From the NCBI RefSeq assembly GCF_030316895.1, contig NZ_JASZYV010000002.1, positions 186,001 to 250,000 of the forward strand: 64,000 bases of DNA, written 5' to 3'. Within the stretch, counting starts at the first letter, position 1, and each line of letters begins with the position of its first letter. This document shows, one piece after another, positions 34,257 through 45,113 of this stretch. The stretch comes from Variovorax dokdonensis (lineage in GTDB: Bacteria > Pseudomonadota > Gammaproteobacteria > Burkholderiales > Burkholderiaceae_C). The position numbers and the translations under genes were made by a program. The notes beneath the pieces are model-generated. The model had not been told where the DNA came from and ran no database searches. It was given only the letters and a program-made list of their open reading frames with translations.

Positions 34257-35705
34257 TTACCAGGGCAGTGAGTAGGTCTTCGTGTTGGTGAAGCTCTTCA
34301 TGGCTTCCATGACGCCTTCCTTGTAGCCGAGGCCGGAGTCCTTGATGCCGCCGAAGGGCGTGAGCTCCAGGCGGTAGCCGGGCACCTCGCGAACATTGAC
34401 GCTGCCCACGTTCAGCTCGCTGACCAGGCGCGTGATGTAGTCCAGCCGGTTGGTGCACACCGAGGACGACAGGCCGAAGGCCGTGCCATTCGAGATGCGG
34501 ATGGCTTCGTCGATGTCGCGGAAGCGGATCACCGGCGACACGGGGCCGAAGGTTTCTTCCTTGACGACCGTCATCTCGGGATCGACGCGGTCGAGCACGG
34601 TGGGCGAATACAGGGCGCCCTTGCGCACGTTGCCGTGCAAGAGCCTTGCGCCGCCGGCAATCGCATCGTTCACGACGCTTTCGAAATGGCGCGCGGCTTC
34701 TTCGTCGATGACCGTTCCCACGTCGGTGGCCGGGTCCATCGGGTCGCCGTGCTTGATGCTCAGCGTCTTCTGCACCAGCAGGTCGACGAAGCGATCCGCC
34801 ACGCTCTCGTGCACCAGCATCCGCTTGATGGCGGTGCAGCGCTGGCCGGAGTTCTTGTACGAGCCGCTGGCCGCGAGCGTCGCGGCTTCTTCGATGTCGG
34901 CGTCTTCCATCACGATGATCGGATCGTTGCCCCCGAGCTCGAGCACCTGTCGCTTGTAGACCGCCTTGGCGGCAATGTATTTGCCGATGGCCACGCCGCC
35001 GGTGAAGGTGACCAGGTCCACGTCCGGGCTGGTCAGCATCTCGTCGGCAATCTCCCGGGGATCGCCCGTGATCACCGACAGCATCGGGGGCGGCAGCCCG
35101 GCCTCGTACAGGATGTCGGCCAGCAGGAAGGCCGACAGCGGCGTCTTCTCGCTCGGCTTGAGCACCATGCGGTTGTTCGTGGCCACCGCCGGGGCCACCT
35201 TGTGGATGACCTGGTTGAGCGGATGATTGAACGGCGTGATCGCGGTGATGACGCCTTGCAGCGGCTCTCGCAAGGTGTAGACCTTGCGGCTCTTGCCGTG
35301 GTGGGTCAGGTCGCACGAAAAGATCTGGCCGTCGTCCACCAGCGCCTGGTTGGCGGCGAACAGCAGCACGTCCGACGCGCGGCCCACCTCGTACAGCGAG
35401 TCCTTGCGCGACAGGCCGGCTTCGAAGGTGATGACGCGCGAGATCTCGTCCAGCCGCGACGCGATGATCTCGCCGGCACGCATCAGGATCTTGTAGCGCT
35501 CGTAGCGCGTGAGCTTGGACTTGTGGGCGCGCGCCACGCGATAGGCCCGGCGGACGTCGTCGAGCGAGGCCTTGGGCACGGTGGCGATGACTTCGCCCGT
35601 GTAGGGGTAGGTCACCTCGATCACGCGGTCGCTGTGCACGCGCTCGCCGGCAATGCGCAGCGCTTCGCGATGGATCTTGCCGGGGCTCAGGCTGATTTCG
35701 TTCAT
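34257..35705 (-). CDS. phnY: Phosphonoacetaldehyde dehydrogenase
   Basis: PhnY oxidises phosphonoacetaldehyde to phosphonoacetate with NAD+, the middle step of the PhnW-PhnY-PhnA pathway. The 482-residue length is normal for the aldehyde dehydrogenase superfamily. Active-site motifs are VLELGGNDPIIVMEDADIEE, with the general base E nearby, and SYKNSGQRCTAIKRML containing the catalytic cysteine. The cofactor loop TFTGGVAIGKYIA is also seen. It sits between phnA (21 bases upstream) and the HD gene (5 bases downstream). Confidence 0.93.
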   Translation of the reverse strand: MNEISLSPGKIHREALRIAGERVHSDRVIEVTYPYTGEVIATVPKASLDDVRRAYRVARAHKSKLTRYERYKILMRAGEIIASRLDEISRVITFEAGLSRKDSLYEVGRASDVLLFAANQALVDDGQIFSCDLTHHGKSRKVYTLREPLQGVITAITPFNHPLNQVIHKVAPAVATNNRMVLKPSEKTPLSAFLLADILYEAGLPPPMLSVITGDPREIADEMLTSPDVDLVTFTGGVAIGKYIAAKAVYKRQVLELGGNDPIIVMEDADIEEAATLAASGSYKNSGQRCTAIKRMLVHESVADRFVDLLVQKTLSIKHGDPMDPATDVGTVIDEEAARHFESVVNDAIAGGARLLHGNVRKGALYSPTVLDRVDPEMTVVKEETFGPVSPVIRFRDIDEAIRISNGTAFGLSSSVCTNRLDYITRLVSELNVGSVNVREVPGYRLELTPFGGIKDSGLGYKEGVMEAMKSFTNTKTYSLPW

Positions 35706-35726
35706 GCGAGCGGTCTCCCTGGGGGT

Positions 35727-37729
<2,003 letters not shown>

Positions 37730-37735
<6 letters not shown>

Positions 37736-37744
37736 CAGTTGACA
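37730..37744. promoter_or_regulatory. GntR-type operator palindrome TGTCAACAGTTGACA
   Basis: Perfect inverted repeat TGTCAA-CAG-TTGACA. Each arm is also the -35 hexamer of one of the two divergent promoters, so a bound dimer would block both. A nested AACTGT-CA-ACAGTT repeat overlaps it. Confidence 0.7.
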
Positions 37745-37767
37745 TTCGACATACGACGATCTACATT
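37739..37767 (+). promoter_or_regulatory. Sigma-70-like promoter for the AEP transporter-phnW operon
   Basis: TTGACA (37739-37744, perfect -35), a 17-base spacer and TACATT (37762-37767, four of six -10 matches). The predicted start near 37774 gives a leader of about 64 bases before the binding-protein ATG. Confidence 0.6.
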
Positions 37768-37837
37768 TTTGTCCAGAAGCACTTTGACCAGCGCTTCGGC
37801 CCACCCCACGTGACAGCCTGCACCAGGAGCTATTCGC

Positions 37838-38878
37838 ATGAAGACTTCCTCCCGCGCCGCCCGATTCGGGCTTTCCCTCTGTCTTGCTGTGCTCGGCCTT
37901 GCGGCCACGAGCGCTTTCGCGCAAAAGACACCTCTCCAGGTCTACACGGCGCTCGAAACCGACGCCATGAAGCTCTACAAGGACGGGTTCGAAAAGGCCA
38001 ATCCCGACATCGAGGTGCGCTGGGTGCGTGACTCCACCGGGATCGTCACGGCCAAGTTGCTGGCCGAAAAGGCCAACCCGCAAGCGGACGTGGTGGCCGG
38101 CCTGGCCGCCAGCAGCCTGGCGCTCTTGAAGCAGGAAGGCATGCTCATGCCGTACGAGCCCAAGGGCTTCAAGCAACTCAACCGGGCCTATTCGGACAGC
38201 GCCGAGCCTCCTTCATGGGTGGGCATGGACGTCTGGGCGGCCGCGATCTGCTTCAACCGGGTGGAGGCCGAAAAGCGCGGGATCCCGAAGCCGGAGAGCT
38301 GGAAGGACCTTGCCAAGCCCGTCTACAAGGGCGCCATCTCGATGCCGCATCCGGCCTCCAGCGGAACGGGCTTCCTGGACGTGTCGTCCTGGCTGCAGAT
38401 GTGGGGCGAGGACGAGGGCTGGAAATACATGGACGCGCTGCACCAGAACATTGCCCAGTACGTGCACTCCGGCTCCAAGCCCTGCAAGCAAGCGGCCACC
38501 GGCGAGTTCCCGATCGGGATCTCGTTCGAGTTCCGCGCCCATCAGGTCAAGAAATCCGGCGCCCCGGTCGACATCGTGTTTCCCAAGGAAGGCCTGGGCT
38601 GGGACATCGAGGCCACCAGCGTCATGAAGACCACCACCAAGCCGGCGCAGGCCAAGCGCTTCGCCGACTGGATGGCCAGCAAGGAGGCCAACGTCATCAC
38701 CGCCAACTGGTGGGCGGTGGTGGCCTACCCCGGCGTCGCCTCCAAGCTCGAAGGCATTCCGGACAACTACGAGAAGCTGCTCGCCAAGAACGATCTGGAG
38801 TGGGCTGCCAAGAACCGCGAGCGCATCCTGGCCGAGTGGGGCAAGCGCTACGACGGCAAGGCCGAGCCCAAGCCCTGA
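37838..38878 (+). CDS. phnS: 2-aminoethylphosphonate ABC transporter substrate-binding protein
   Basis: A 346-residue periplasmic binding protein of the iron/AEP-type extracellular solute-binding family. The signal peptide covers residues about 1-28 (ends ATSAFAQ). The mature start LQVYTALETDAMKLYKDGFE and the segment WVGMDVWAAAICFNR are typical of the phosphonate-associated members. It is the first gene of the plus-strand operon. Its function as AEP receptor follows from the ATPase, permease and phnW behind it. Direct ligand specificity cannot be read from sequence. Confidence 0.88.
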   Translation: MKTSSRAARFGLSLCLAVLGLAATSAFAQKTPLQVYTALETDAMKLYKDGFEKANPDIEVRWVRDSTGIVTAKLLAEKANPQADVVAGLAASSLALLKQEGMLMPYEPKGFKQLNRAYSDSAEPPSWVGMDVWAAAICFNRVEAEKRGIPKPESWKDLAKPVYKGAISMPHPASSGTGFLDVSSWLQMWGEDEGWKYMDALHQNIAQYVHSGSKPCKQAATGEFPIGISFEFRAHQVKKSGAPVDIVFPKEGLGWDIEATSVMKTTTKPAQAKRFADWMASKEANVITANWWAVVAYPGVASKLEGIPDNYEKLLAKNDLEWAAKNRERILAEWGKRYDGKAEPKP

Positions 38879-38970
38879 GCTGCCCGTGCGCGTGCGACCG
38901 GCGCGCGCTCATCTCCCGCGCCTCGTGAGTGGCCGCAGGCCACTTCGCCCGTCATCGAAGAGAGCCCATC

Positions 38971-40112
<1,142 letters not shown>

Positions 40113-40116
<4 letters not shown>

Positions 40117-41846
40117 ACACACTGACCCGCCCCATGCCAGCGATGCACGTCGCCGCCACGCCCTTGCGCATGCGCTGGAGCCGCGACGAGCTGATCGCCA
40201 GGCTCATGCTGCTGGCCGTCGTGGCCATGCTGGCGATCTTCCTGGCCGCGCCCCTGTTCACCATCCTCGTGCATGCGGTGCAGGACAAGCAGGGCCGCTT
40301 CGTCGGCCTGAGCCACTTCATCGCCTACTTCAGCACGCCCAGCCTGCTGCGCTCGGTGTGGAACTCGGTGTGGGTGGCCACCGCCGTGGTGGCCATTTCA
40401 TTGCCGCTGGCCTTCGTCTTCGCCTACGCGCTCACGCGCAGCCGCATTCCTGCGCCGCTGAAGGCCGTCTTTCGCCTGATCGCGCTGATTCCCCTGCTCG
40501 CGCCCTCGCTGCTGTCGGCCATTTCGTTCGTGCAGTGGTTCGGCAATCAGGGCGTGCTCAAGTTCATGCTGGGCGGGGCGTCGATCTACGGCCCCATCGG
40601 CATCATCATGGCGGAGGTCTACAACACCTTCCCGCATGCGTTGATGATCCTCACCACCTCGCTGGCGCTTGCCGACGGAAGGCTGTACGAGGCAGCGCTG
40701 GCGCTGCGCACATCGCCGGGCCGCCAGTTCATGACCATCACGCTGCCTTCGTGCAAATACGGCCTCATCAGTGCCGCCACCGTGGTGTTCACCTATGTCG
40801 TGAGCGACTTCGGCGCACCAAAGGTCATCGGCGGCAATTTCAACGTGCTGTCGGTCGACGTCTTCAAGCAGGTGGTGGGGCAGTACAACTTCTCCATCGG
40901 CGCCGTCGTTGGGCTGCTGCTGCTCGTGCCCTCCGTCGTCTCTTTCTGCATCGACTACGTGGTGCGCCGCAAGATCAAGGCGCAGCTGAGCGCGCGCTCG
41001 GTGCCCTACGTGGCGCCGCGGCGCAAGCTGACCGACGGCCTTCTCACCTTGTTCTGCGTGGTCGTCTGTGTGCTGCTGCTGGCCACGGTCGGCATGGCCA
41101 TCTTCACTTCGGTGATTTCGCTCTGGCCGTACGACCTGAGCTTCACGCTCAAGCACTACCACTTCGTGCTGGTCGAAAGCGACATGGCGGCGGCGTACAC
41201 CAATAGCCTGATCGTGGCCTTTGCCACCGCCGTGGCCGGATCGCTGATCGTGTTCGTCGGCGCCTACCTCATCGAGAAGACGCGAAGCATCGGCATGCTC
41301 GGGCGCACGCTGCACCTGATGGCGATGTTGTCCATGGCCGTTCCCGGCCTGGTGCTGGGCCTGGGCTACGTGATGTTCTTCAACCATCCGGCCAATCCGC
41401 TGAACTTCATGTACCAGACCATGGCGATCCTGATCATCTCCATGGTGGTGCACTACTACACCTCCAGCCATCTCACAGCCATCACCGCGCTCAAGCAGAT
41501 CGACAACGAGTTCGAGGCGGTCTCGGCATCGCTGAAGGTCCCGCAGTTCAAGACCTTCCTGAGAGTGACGGTGCCGGTGTGCCTGCCCGCCATCCTGGAC
41601 ATCGGCCGCTACTTCTTCGTCGTGTCGATGGCCAGCCTGTCGTGCGCCATCTTTCTCTACACGCCAGACACCATCCTGGCGTCGGTCGCGATCATGCAGT
41701 TGGACGACGCCGGCGACATCGGGCCGGCAGCCGCCCTGGCCACGCTGATCGTGCTGACCTCCATCGCGGTGTGCATGGCCTATGCGTTGCTCACCCGCGT
41801 GCTGCTGGCGCGCACCCAGGCCTGGCGCACGCTGGCCCGCACCTGA
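40113..41846 (+). CDS. phnU: 2-aminoethylphosphonate ABC transporter permease (fused double unit)
   Basis: A 577-residue inner-membrane permease in which two binding-protein-dependent transport domains are fused, so one chain provides the whole channel (FbpB/ThiP-like plan). Hydrophobic segments run from about residue 30 to 275 and from about 305 to 570. The EAA-type loops facing the ATPase are YEAALALRTSPGRQFMTITL and the later FEAVSASLKVPQFKTFLRVTVP. It overlaps the ATPase gene by ATGA and is followed 42 bases later by phnW. Confidence 0.9.
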
Positions 41847-41888
41847 ACCCTTTCTCGCCATCCATCATTCCTCGATCCCGGAGATGCC

Positions 41889-43034
41889 ATGAGCCAAGCC
41901 CCCAACCCGCCCATCCTGCTGACCCCCGGCCCCCTCACCACATCCAGCCGCACCCGCCAGGCCATGCTGCGCGACTGGGGTTCGTGGGATGGCGACTTCA
42001 ACGAGATCACCACCCGCCTGCGCCAGCGCCTGCTGGACATCGCCAACGCCGCCGAGACGCACGAATGCGTGCCGATGCAAGGCAGCGGCACCTTCTCGGT
42101 GGAGGCCGCCGTGGGCACCGTGGTGCCGCGCGATGGTCATGTGCTGGTGCCCAGCAACGGCGCCTACTGCCAACGCCTGGCGCGCATCTGCCGCACGCTG
42201 GGCCGCAAGGTCACGACCATCGACTACACCGAGGATCAGCAAGTCTCGCCCTCCGATGTGGATCGCGCGCTGGCCGCCGATCCCAGCATCACGCATGTGG
42301 CCTTGGTGCATTGCGAGACCGGCGCCGGCGTGCTCAATCCGCTGCACGAGATCGCAGTGGTGGCGGCCAAGCATGGCCGCGGCCTGATCGTGGACGCCAT
42401 GAGCTCCTTCGGCGCCCTCCCCATCGATGCGGCACGCACGCCTTTCGACGCGGTCGTCGCGGCATCGGGCAAATGCCTGGAAGGCGTGCCCGGCATGGGC
42501 TTCGTGATCATCCGCCGCAGCGTGCTGGAGACCTGCGAAGGCAACAGCCATTCGCTGGCCCTCGATCTGTACGACCAGTGGGCCTACATGCGCAAGACCA
42601 CGCAGTGGCGCTTCACGCCGCCCACCCACGTGGTGGCGGCGCTGGACGAAGCCGTCACCCAATACCTGGACGAAGGCGGTCTTCCGGCGCGCGGCGCGCG
42701 CTACACGCGCAACTGCGAGGCGCTCATCGAAGGGCTGGCCGCCATCGGCGTTCGTTCGTTCCTGAGCCCCGACATCCAGGCGCCGATCATCGTGACCTTC
42801 CATGCGCCGGCGCACCCCAACTACGAGTTCAAGCGCTTCTACGCGGAGGTGAAGAAGCGTGGCTACATCCTGTACCCCGGTAAGCTGACACAGGTCGAGA
42901 CGTTCCGCGTGGGCTGCATCGGCCACTTCGGCGAGGCGGGCATTCCCGGCGCGGTGGCCGCCATCGCCGAGACCCTGGAAGCGATGGGCATCGCGACCGC
43001 CAAGGCGAGCGCCGGGGCGACCGCCGAGGTCTGA
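41889..43034 (+). CDS. phnW: 2-aminoethylphosphonate-pyruvate transaminase
   Basis: PhnW transfers the amino group of AEP to pyruvate, giving phosphonoacetaldehyde and L-alanine, with PLP. The 381-residue length fits. The PLP lysine is K195 in [15 protein letters not shown], the cofactor aspartate is in [16 protein letters not shown], and the N-terminal [17 protein letters not shown] is characteristic. Its product is taken on by PhnY and PhnA, encoded in the divergent operon. An alanine racemase gene starts 34 bases later. Confidence 0.95.
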   Translation: MSQAPNPPILLTPGPLTTSSRTRQAMLRDWGSWDGDFNEITTRLRQRLLDIANAAETHECVPMQGSGTFSVEAAVGTVVPRDGHVLVPSNGAYCQRLARICRTLGRKVTTIDYTEDQQVSPSDVDRALAADPSITHVALVHCETGAGVLNPLHEIAVVAAKHGRGLIVDAMSSFGALPIDAARTPFDAVVAASGKCLEGVPGMGFVIIRRSVLETCEGNSHSLALDLYDQWAYMRKTTQWRFTPPTHVVAALDEAVTQYLDEGGLPARGARYTRNCEALIEGLAAIGVRSFLSPDIQAPIIVTFHAPAHPNYEFKRFYAEVKKRGYILYPGKLTQVETFRVGCIGHFGEAGIPGAVAAIAETLEAMGIATAKASAGATAEV

Positions 43035-43068
43035 CGCAAGCCGCGGGCACTGTGGTCAGCACGCACGC

Positions 43069-44196
43069 ATGAGCCGGCCCAGCAAAGCGATCATCGATCT
43101 CGCGGCGCTGCGCCACAACTACGCCACCGCCCGCCGCATCCACGGCGGGCGCGTGCTGGCCACGCTCAAGGCCAACGCCTACGGCCACGGCAGCGTCGCC
43201 TGCGCCAAGGCGCTCGAGCCGATGGCCGACGGGCTCGCCGTCGCCTTTCTCGAAGAGGCTCTGGCGCTGCGCCGAGCAGATGTCTCGAGCCCCATCCTGA
43301 TCCTGGAGGGATGCTTCTCGGCCGCGGAGCTGAAGGAGGCCCACGCGCAGGGTTGCTGGGTGGTCGTGCACCACGAGGCGCAACTGCGCGCGCTGGAAGA
43401 GGCTGCCCAGCCGGTTCGAGACATGAACGTGTGGCTCAAGCTCGACAGCGGCATGGGCCGGGCGGGCTTTCCGGTCGAGCACGCACAGGCGGCCTACGCA
43501 CGCCTGCATGCGTGCCCGCAGGTCGGCGCCGTCACCCTGATGAGCCACCTGGCCTCTGCCGACGAGCCGGACAAAGACCAGACGGCCCGCCAGCTCGCCG
43601 CTTTCGACGCCGCCACCGCCGGCTTGCCGGGCCCGCAGAGCCTCGCCAATTCCGCCGGCCTGCTCGCCTGGCCGGCGGCACGTCGGGACTGGGCACGCCC
43701 GGGCATCCTGCTTTTCGGCGCCGACCCGATGCCAGGCGGGCAGCACGGACTGAAACCGGTCATGACGCTGCAAAGCGAGGTGTTCGCCGTGCGCGAATTG
43801 CGGGCGGGCCAGTCGCTGGGCTACGGCGGGCGCTTCGTGGCCGATGCGCCCTGCCGCGTGGGACTGGTCGCCGTGGGCTACGCGGACGGCTATCCGCGAA
43901 GCGTCGCGGACGGAACGCCGGTGGCGATCGACGGGCTCCGCTCGCGCATCATCGGGCGCGTGTCGATGGACATGCTGACGGTCGACCTGACGGCCTTGCC
44001 GCACGCGGGCATCGGCAGCGTCGTGGAACTGTGGGGCGCCAGCGTGTCCGTCCATGAAGTCGCGATGGCCGCGGGCACCATTGCCTACGAGCTGCTGTGC
44101 CATGTGCAGCGGGTGCCGCGCGAGCATGTGGGGCTCGATGCGGATCGTCCGGCGACTGCACGGGGTATTCGGCAGACGCGCGAGGATTGCCTTTAG
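43069..44196 (+). CDS. alr: Alanine racemase
   Basis: A 375-residue PLP-dependent alanine racemase interconverting L- and D-alanine. The PLP lysine lies in VLATLKANAYGHGS, the catalytic tyrosine in the C-terminal domain in GQSLGYGGRF, and the PLP arginine region reads RVSMDMLTVDL. It follows phnW, whose product is L-alanine, in the same direction with a 34-base gap. A catabolic (DadX-like) role in disposing of that alanine is therefore plausible. It could also be the ordinary biosynthetic Alr for peptidoglycan; sequence alone does not decide. Confidence 0.92.
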   Translation: MSRPSKAIIDLAALRHNYATARRIHGGRVLATLKANAYGHGSVACAKALEPMADGLAVAFLEEALALRRADVSSPILILEGCFSAAELKEAHAQGCWVVVHHEAQLRALEEAAQPVRDMNVWLKLDSGMGRAGFPVEHAQAAYARLHACPQVGAVTLMSHLASADEPDKDQTARQLAAFDAATAGLPGPQSLANSAGLLAWPAARRDWARPGILLFGADPMPGGQHGLKPVMTLQSEVFAVRELRAGQSLGYGGRFVADAPCRVGLVAVGYADGYPRSVADGTPVAIDGLRSRIIGRVSMDMLTVDLTALPHAGIGSVVELWGASVSVHEVAMAAGTIAYELLCHVQRVPREHVGLDADRPATARGIRQTREDCL

Positions 44197-44239
44197 GCTT
44201 GGCAACTTGTCGATAGACGTCACCCTTGAAAGTCTTTCC

Positions 44240-44722
44240 ATGCATCGCACCTTGCTGACGGCCGCCATCTCGGCCTTGTCTGCCATCTGGATGTCACCGG
44301 CGTCCGGACAGACCACGAGCTTCGACCTCATCTGCCCGGGTATCGGGGAGCGGCTCGAAGCGCATCAGAGCTACGGGTTCAAGTGGGATCGCAAGCGGCA
44401 CGAATACACCGATCGAAGCGACATCCAATACGACAACACGCAGATCGAGGGGAGCGCCCAGATCGAAATCCACGACGGCCAGGGTCGCATTCGTCCGCCC
44501 AAGCGCCTGCTGCCCCCGCTCGCATCGGGCGACCATGACGGTTGGTGGGACCTGCGCGAGCTGAAGATCGGCGCGGACCGCATCACCGCGTCTTACCGGT
44601 TGAATGCCCTCAACCAGCCCACCGTCGACATCGATCGGCGCAGCGGACACATCCGGATCGTCGGCATCGAGACCTTCGAGGGCAGTTGCAGCGCCTTCGA
44701 TCCCGACAAGAAGCGCTTCTAG
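44240..44722 (+). CDS. Secreted protein of unknown function
   Basis: A 160-residue protein with a signal peptide (MHRTLLTAAISALSAIWMSPASGQ). The mature part is rich in charged residues and short strand-like stretches (GSAQIEIHDGQGRIRPPKRL, ITASYRLNALNQPTVDIDRR, IRIVGIETFEGSCSAF) and has two cysteines that could form one disulfide. I do not recognise the family. The chosen ATG follows a weak GAAAG site. The gene starts 43 bases after alr and precedes the nirB regulatory region; a functional link to either side is not evident. Confidence 0.7.
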   Translation: MHRTLLTAAISALSAIWMSPASGQTTSFDLICPGIGERLEAHQSYGFKWDRKRHEYTDRSDIQYDNTQIEGSAQIEIHDGQGRIRPPKRLLPPLASGDHDGWWDLRELKIGADRITASYRLNALNQPTVDIDRRSGHIRIVGIETFEGSCSAFDPDKKRF

Positions 44723-44796
44723 CGCGGCGGGCGACATGCCCTTGGCGCGCTGGCGCCGATGGGCCGTGGCGCCCACGTCCCCAACTTGGGTTGCGG

Positions 44797-44813
44797 CGCA
44801 CCGACCTGGAACA
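44797..44813. promoter_or_regulatory. NtrC-like site upstream of nirB
   Basis: CGCACC-GACC-TGGAACA resembles the NtrC consensus TGCACC-N4-TGGTGCA at 10 of 13 defined positions. It ends about 120 bases before the -24 element, a normal enhancer distance. Only one such site is clear. The rest of 44723-44933 shows no gene or other element. Confidence 0.35.
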
Positions 44814-44933
44814 CGCATGGCGCGCGCTGGCGCATGAATGTCGCGCACCCCCTTTGCCTTTGCGGCGCTTCGGATCCGGCCGTCCGCCGCTTCTCCCTCT
44901 GACAGACCTCGAATTGCCGCGGCGCAGCACGCG

Positions 44934-44948
44934 TGGCACGCAATTTGC
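44934..44948 (+). promoter_or_regulatory. Sigma-54 (-24/-12) promoter of nirBD
   Basis: TGGCACGCAATTTGC is a full match to TGGCACG-N4-TTGC with GG-N10-GC spacing. The same 15-mer is at 49522-49536 before nirC. The predicted transcription start is near 44960, giving a leader of about 154 bases before the nirB ATG. Confidence 0.85.
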
Positions 44949-44960
44949 GTCGTGATCCGC

Positions 44961-45056
44961 GTCCGCCGGTAAGGTCGCCGCGGACAGCGCGGGCACCCAG
45001 CCCTGCGCGACCTCTCCGCTGATGGTGGCGGAACCCGACTCGTGCACGCCCCTTTT
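44961..45056 (+). promoter_or_regulatory. ANTAR-type two-hairpin leader with overlapping terminator, nirB
   Basis: Hairpin P1 (44961-44985) has nine pairs with one bulge and the hexaloop AAGGTC (A at position 1, G at position 4, closed by a T-G pair). Hairpin P2 (45015-45032) has six pairs and loop GATGGT, again closed by T-G. The 3' side of P2 (GG-GGCG, 45024-45030 with one bulged T) can instead pair with CGCCCC (45047-45052), which is followed by TTTT, making a terminator-like stem that excludes P2. P1 begins at the predicted start site. This is the plan of ANTAR-controlled leaders, and a NIT-ANTAR protein is encoded downstream. A second stem at 44987-45008 lies between P1 and P2. Confidence 0.65.
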
Positions 45057-45113
45057 CTCGGGCTCGCCTGTCGGGACTTCCAACCCACACCGAATCCTTG
45101 CGGAGGTTCAGTC

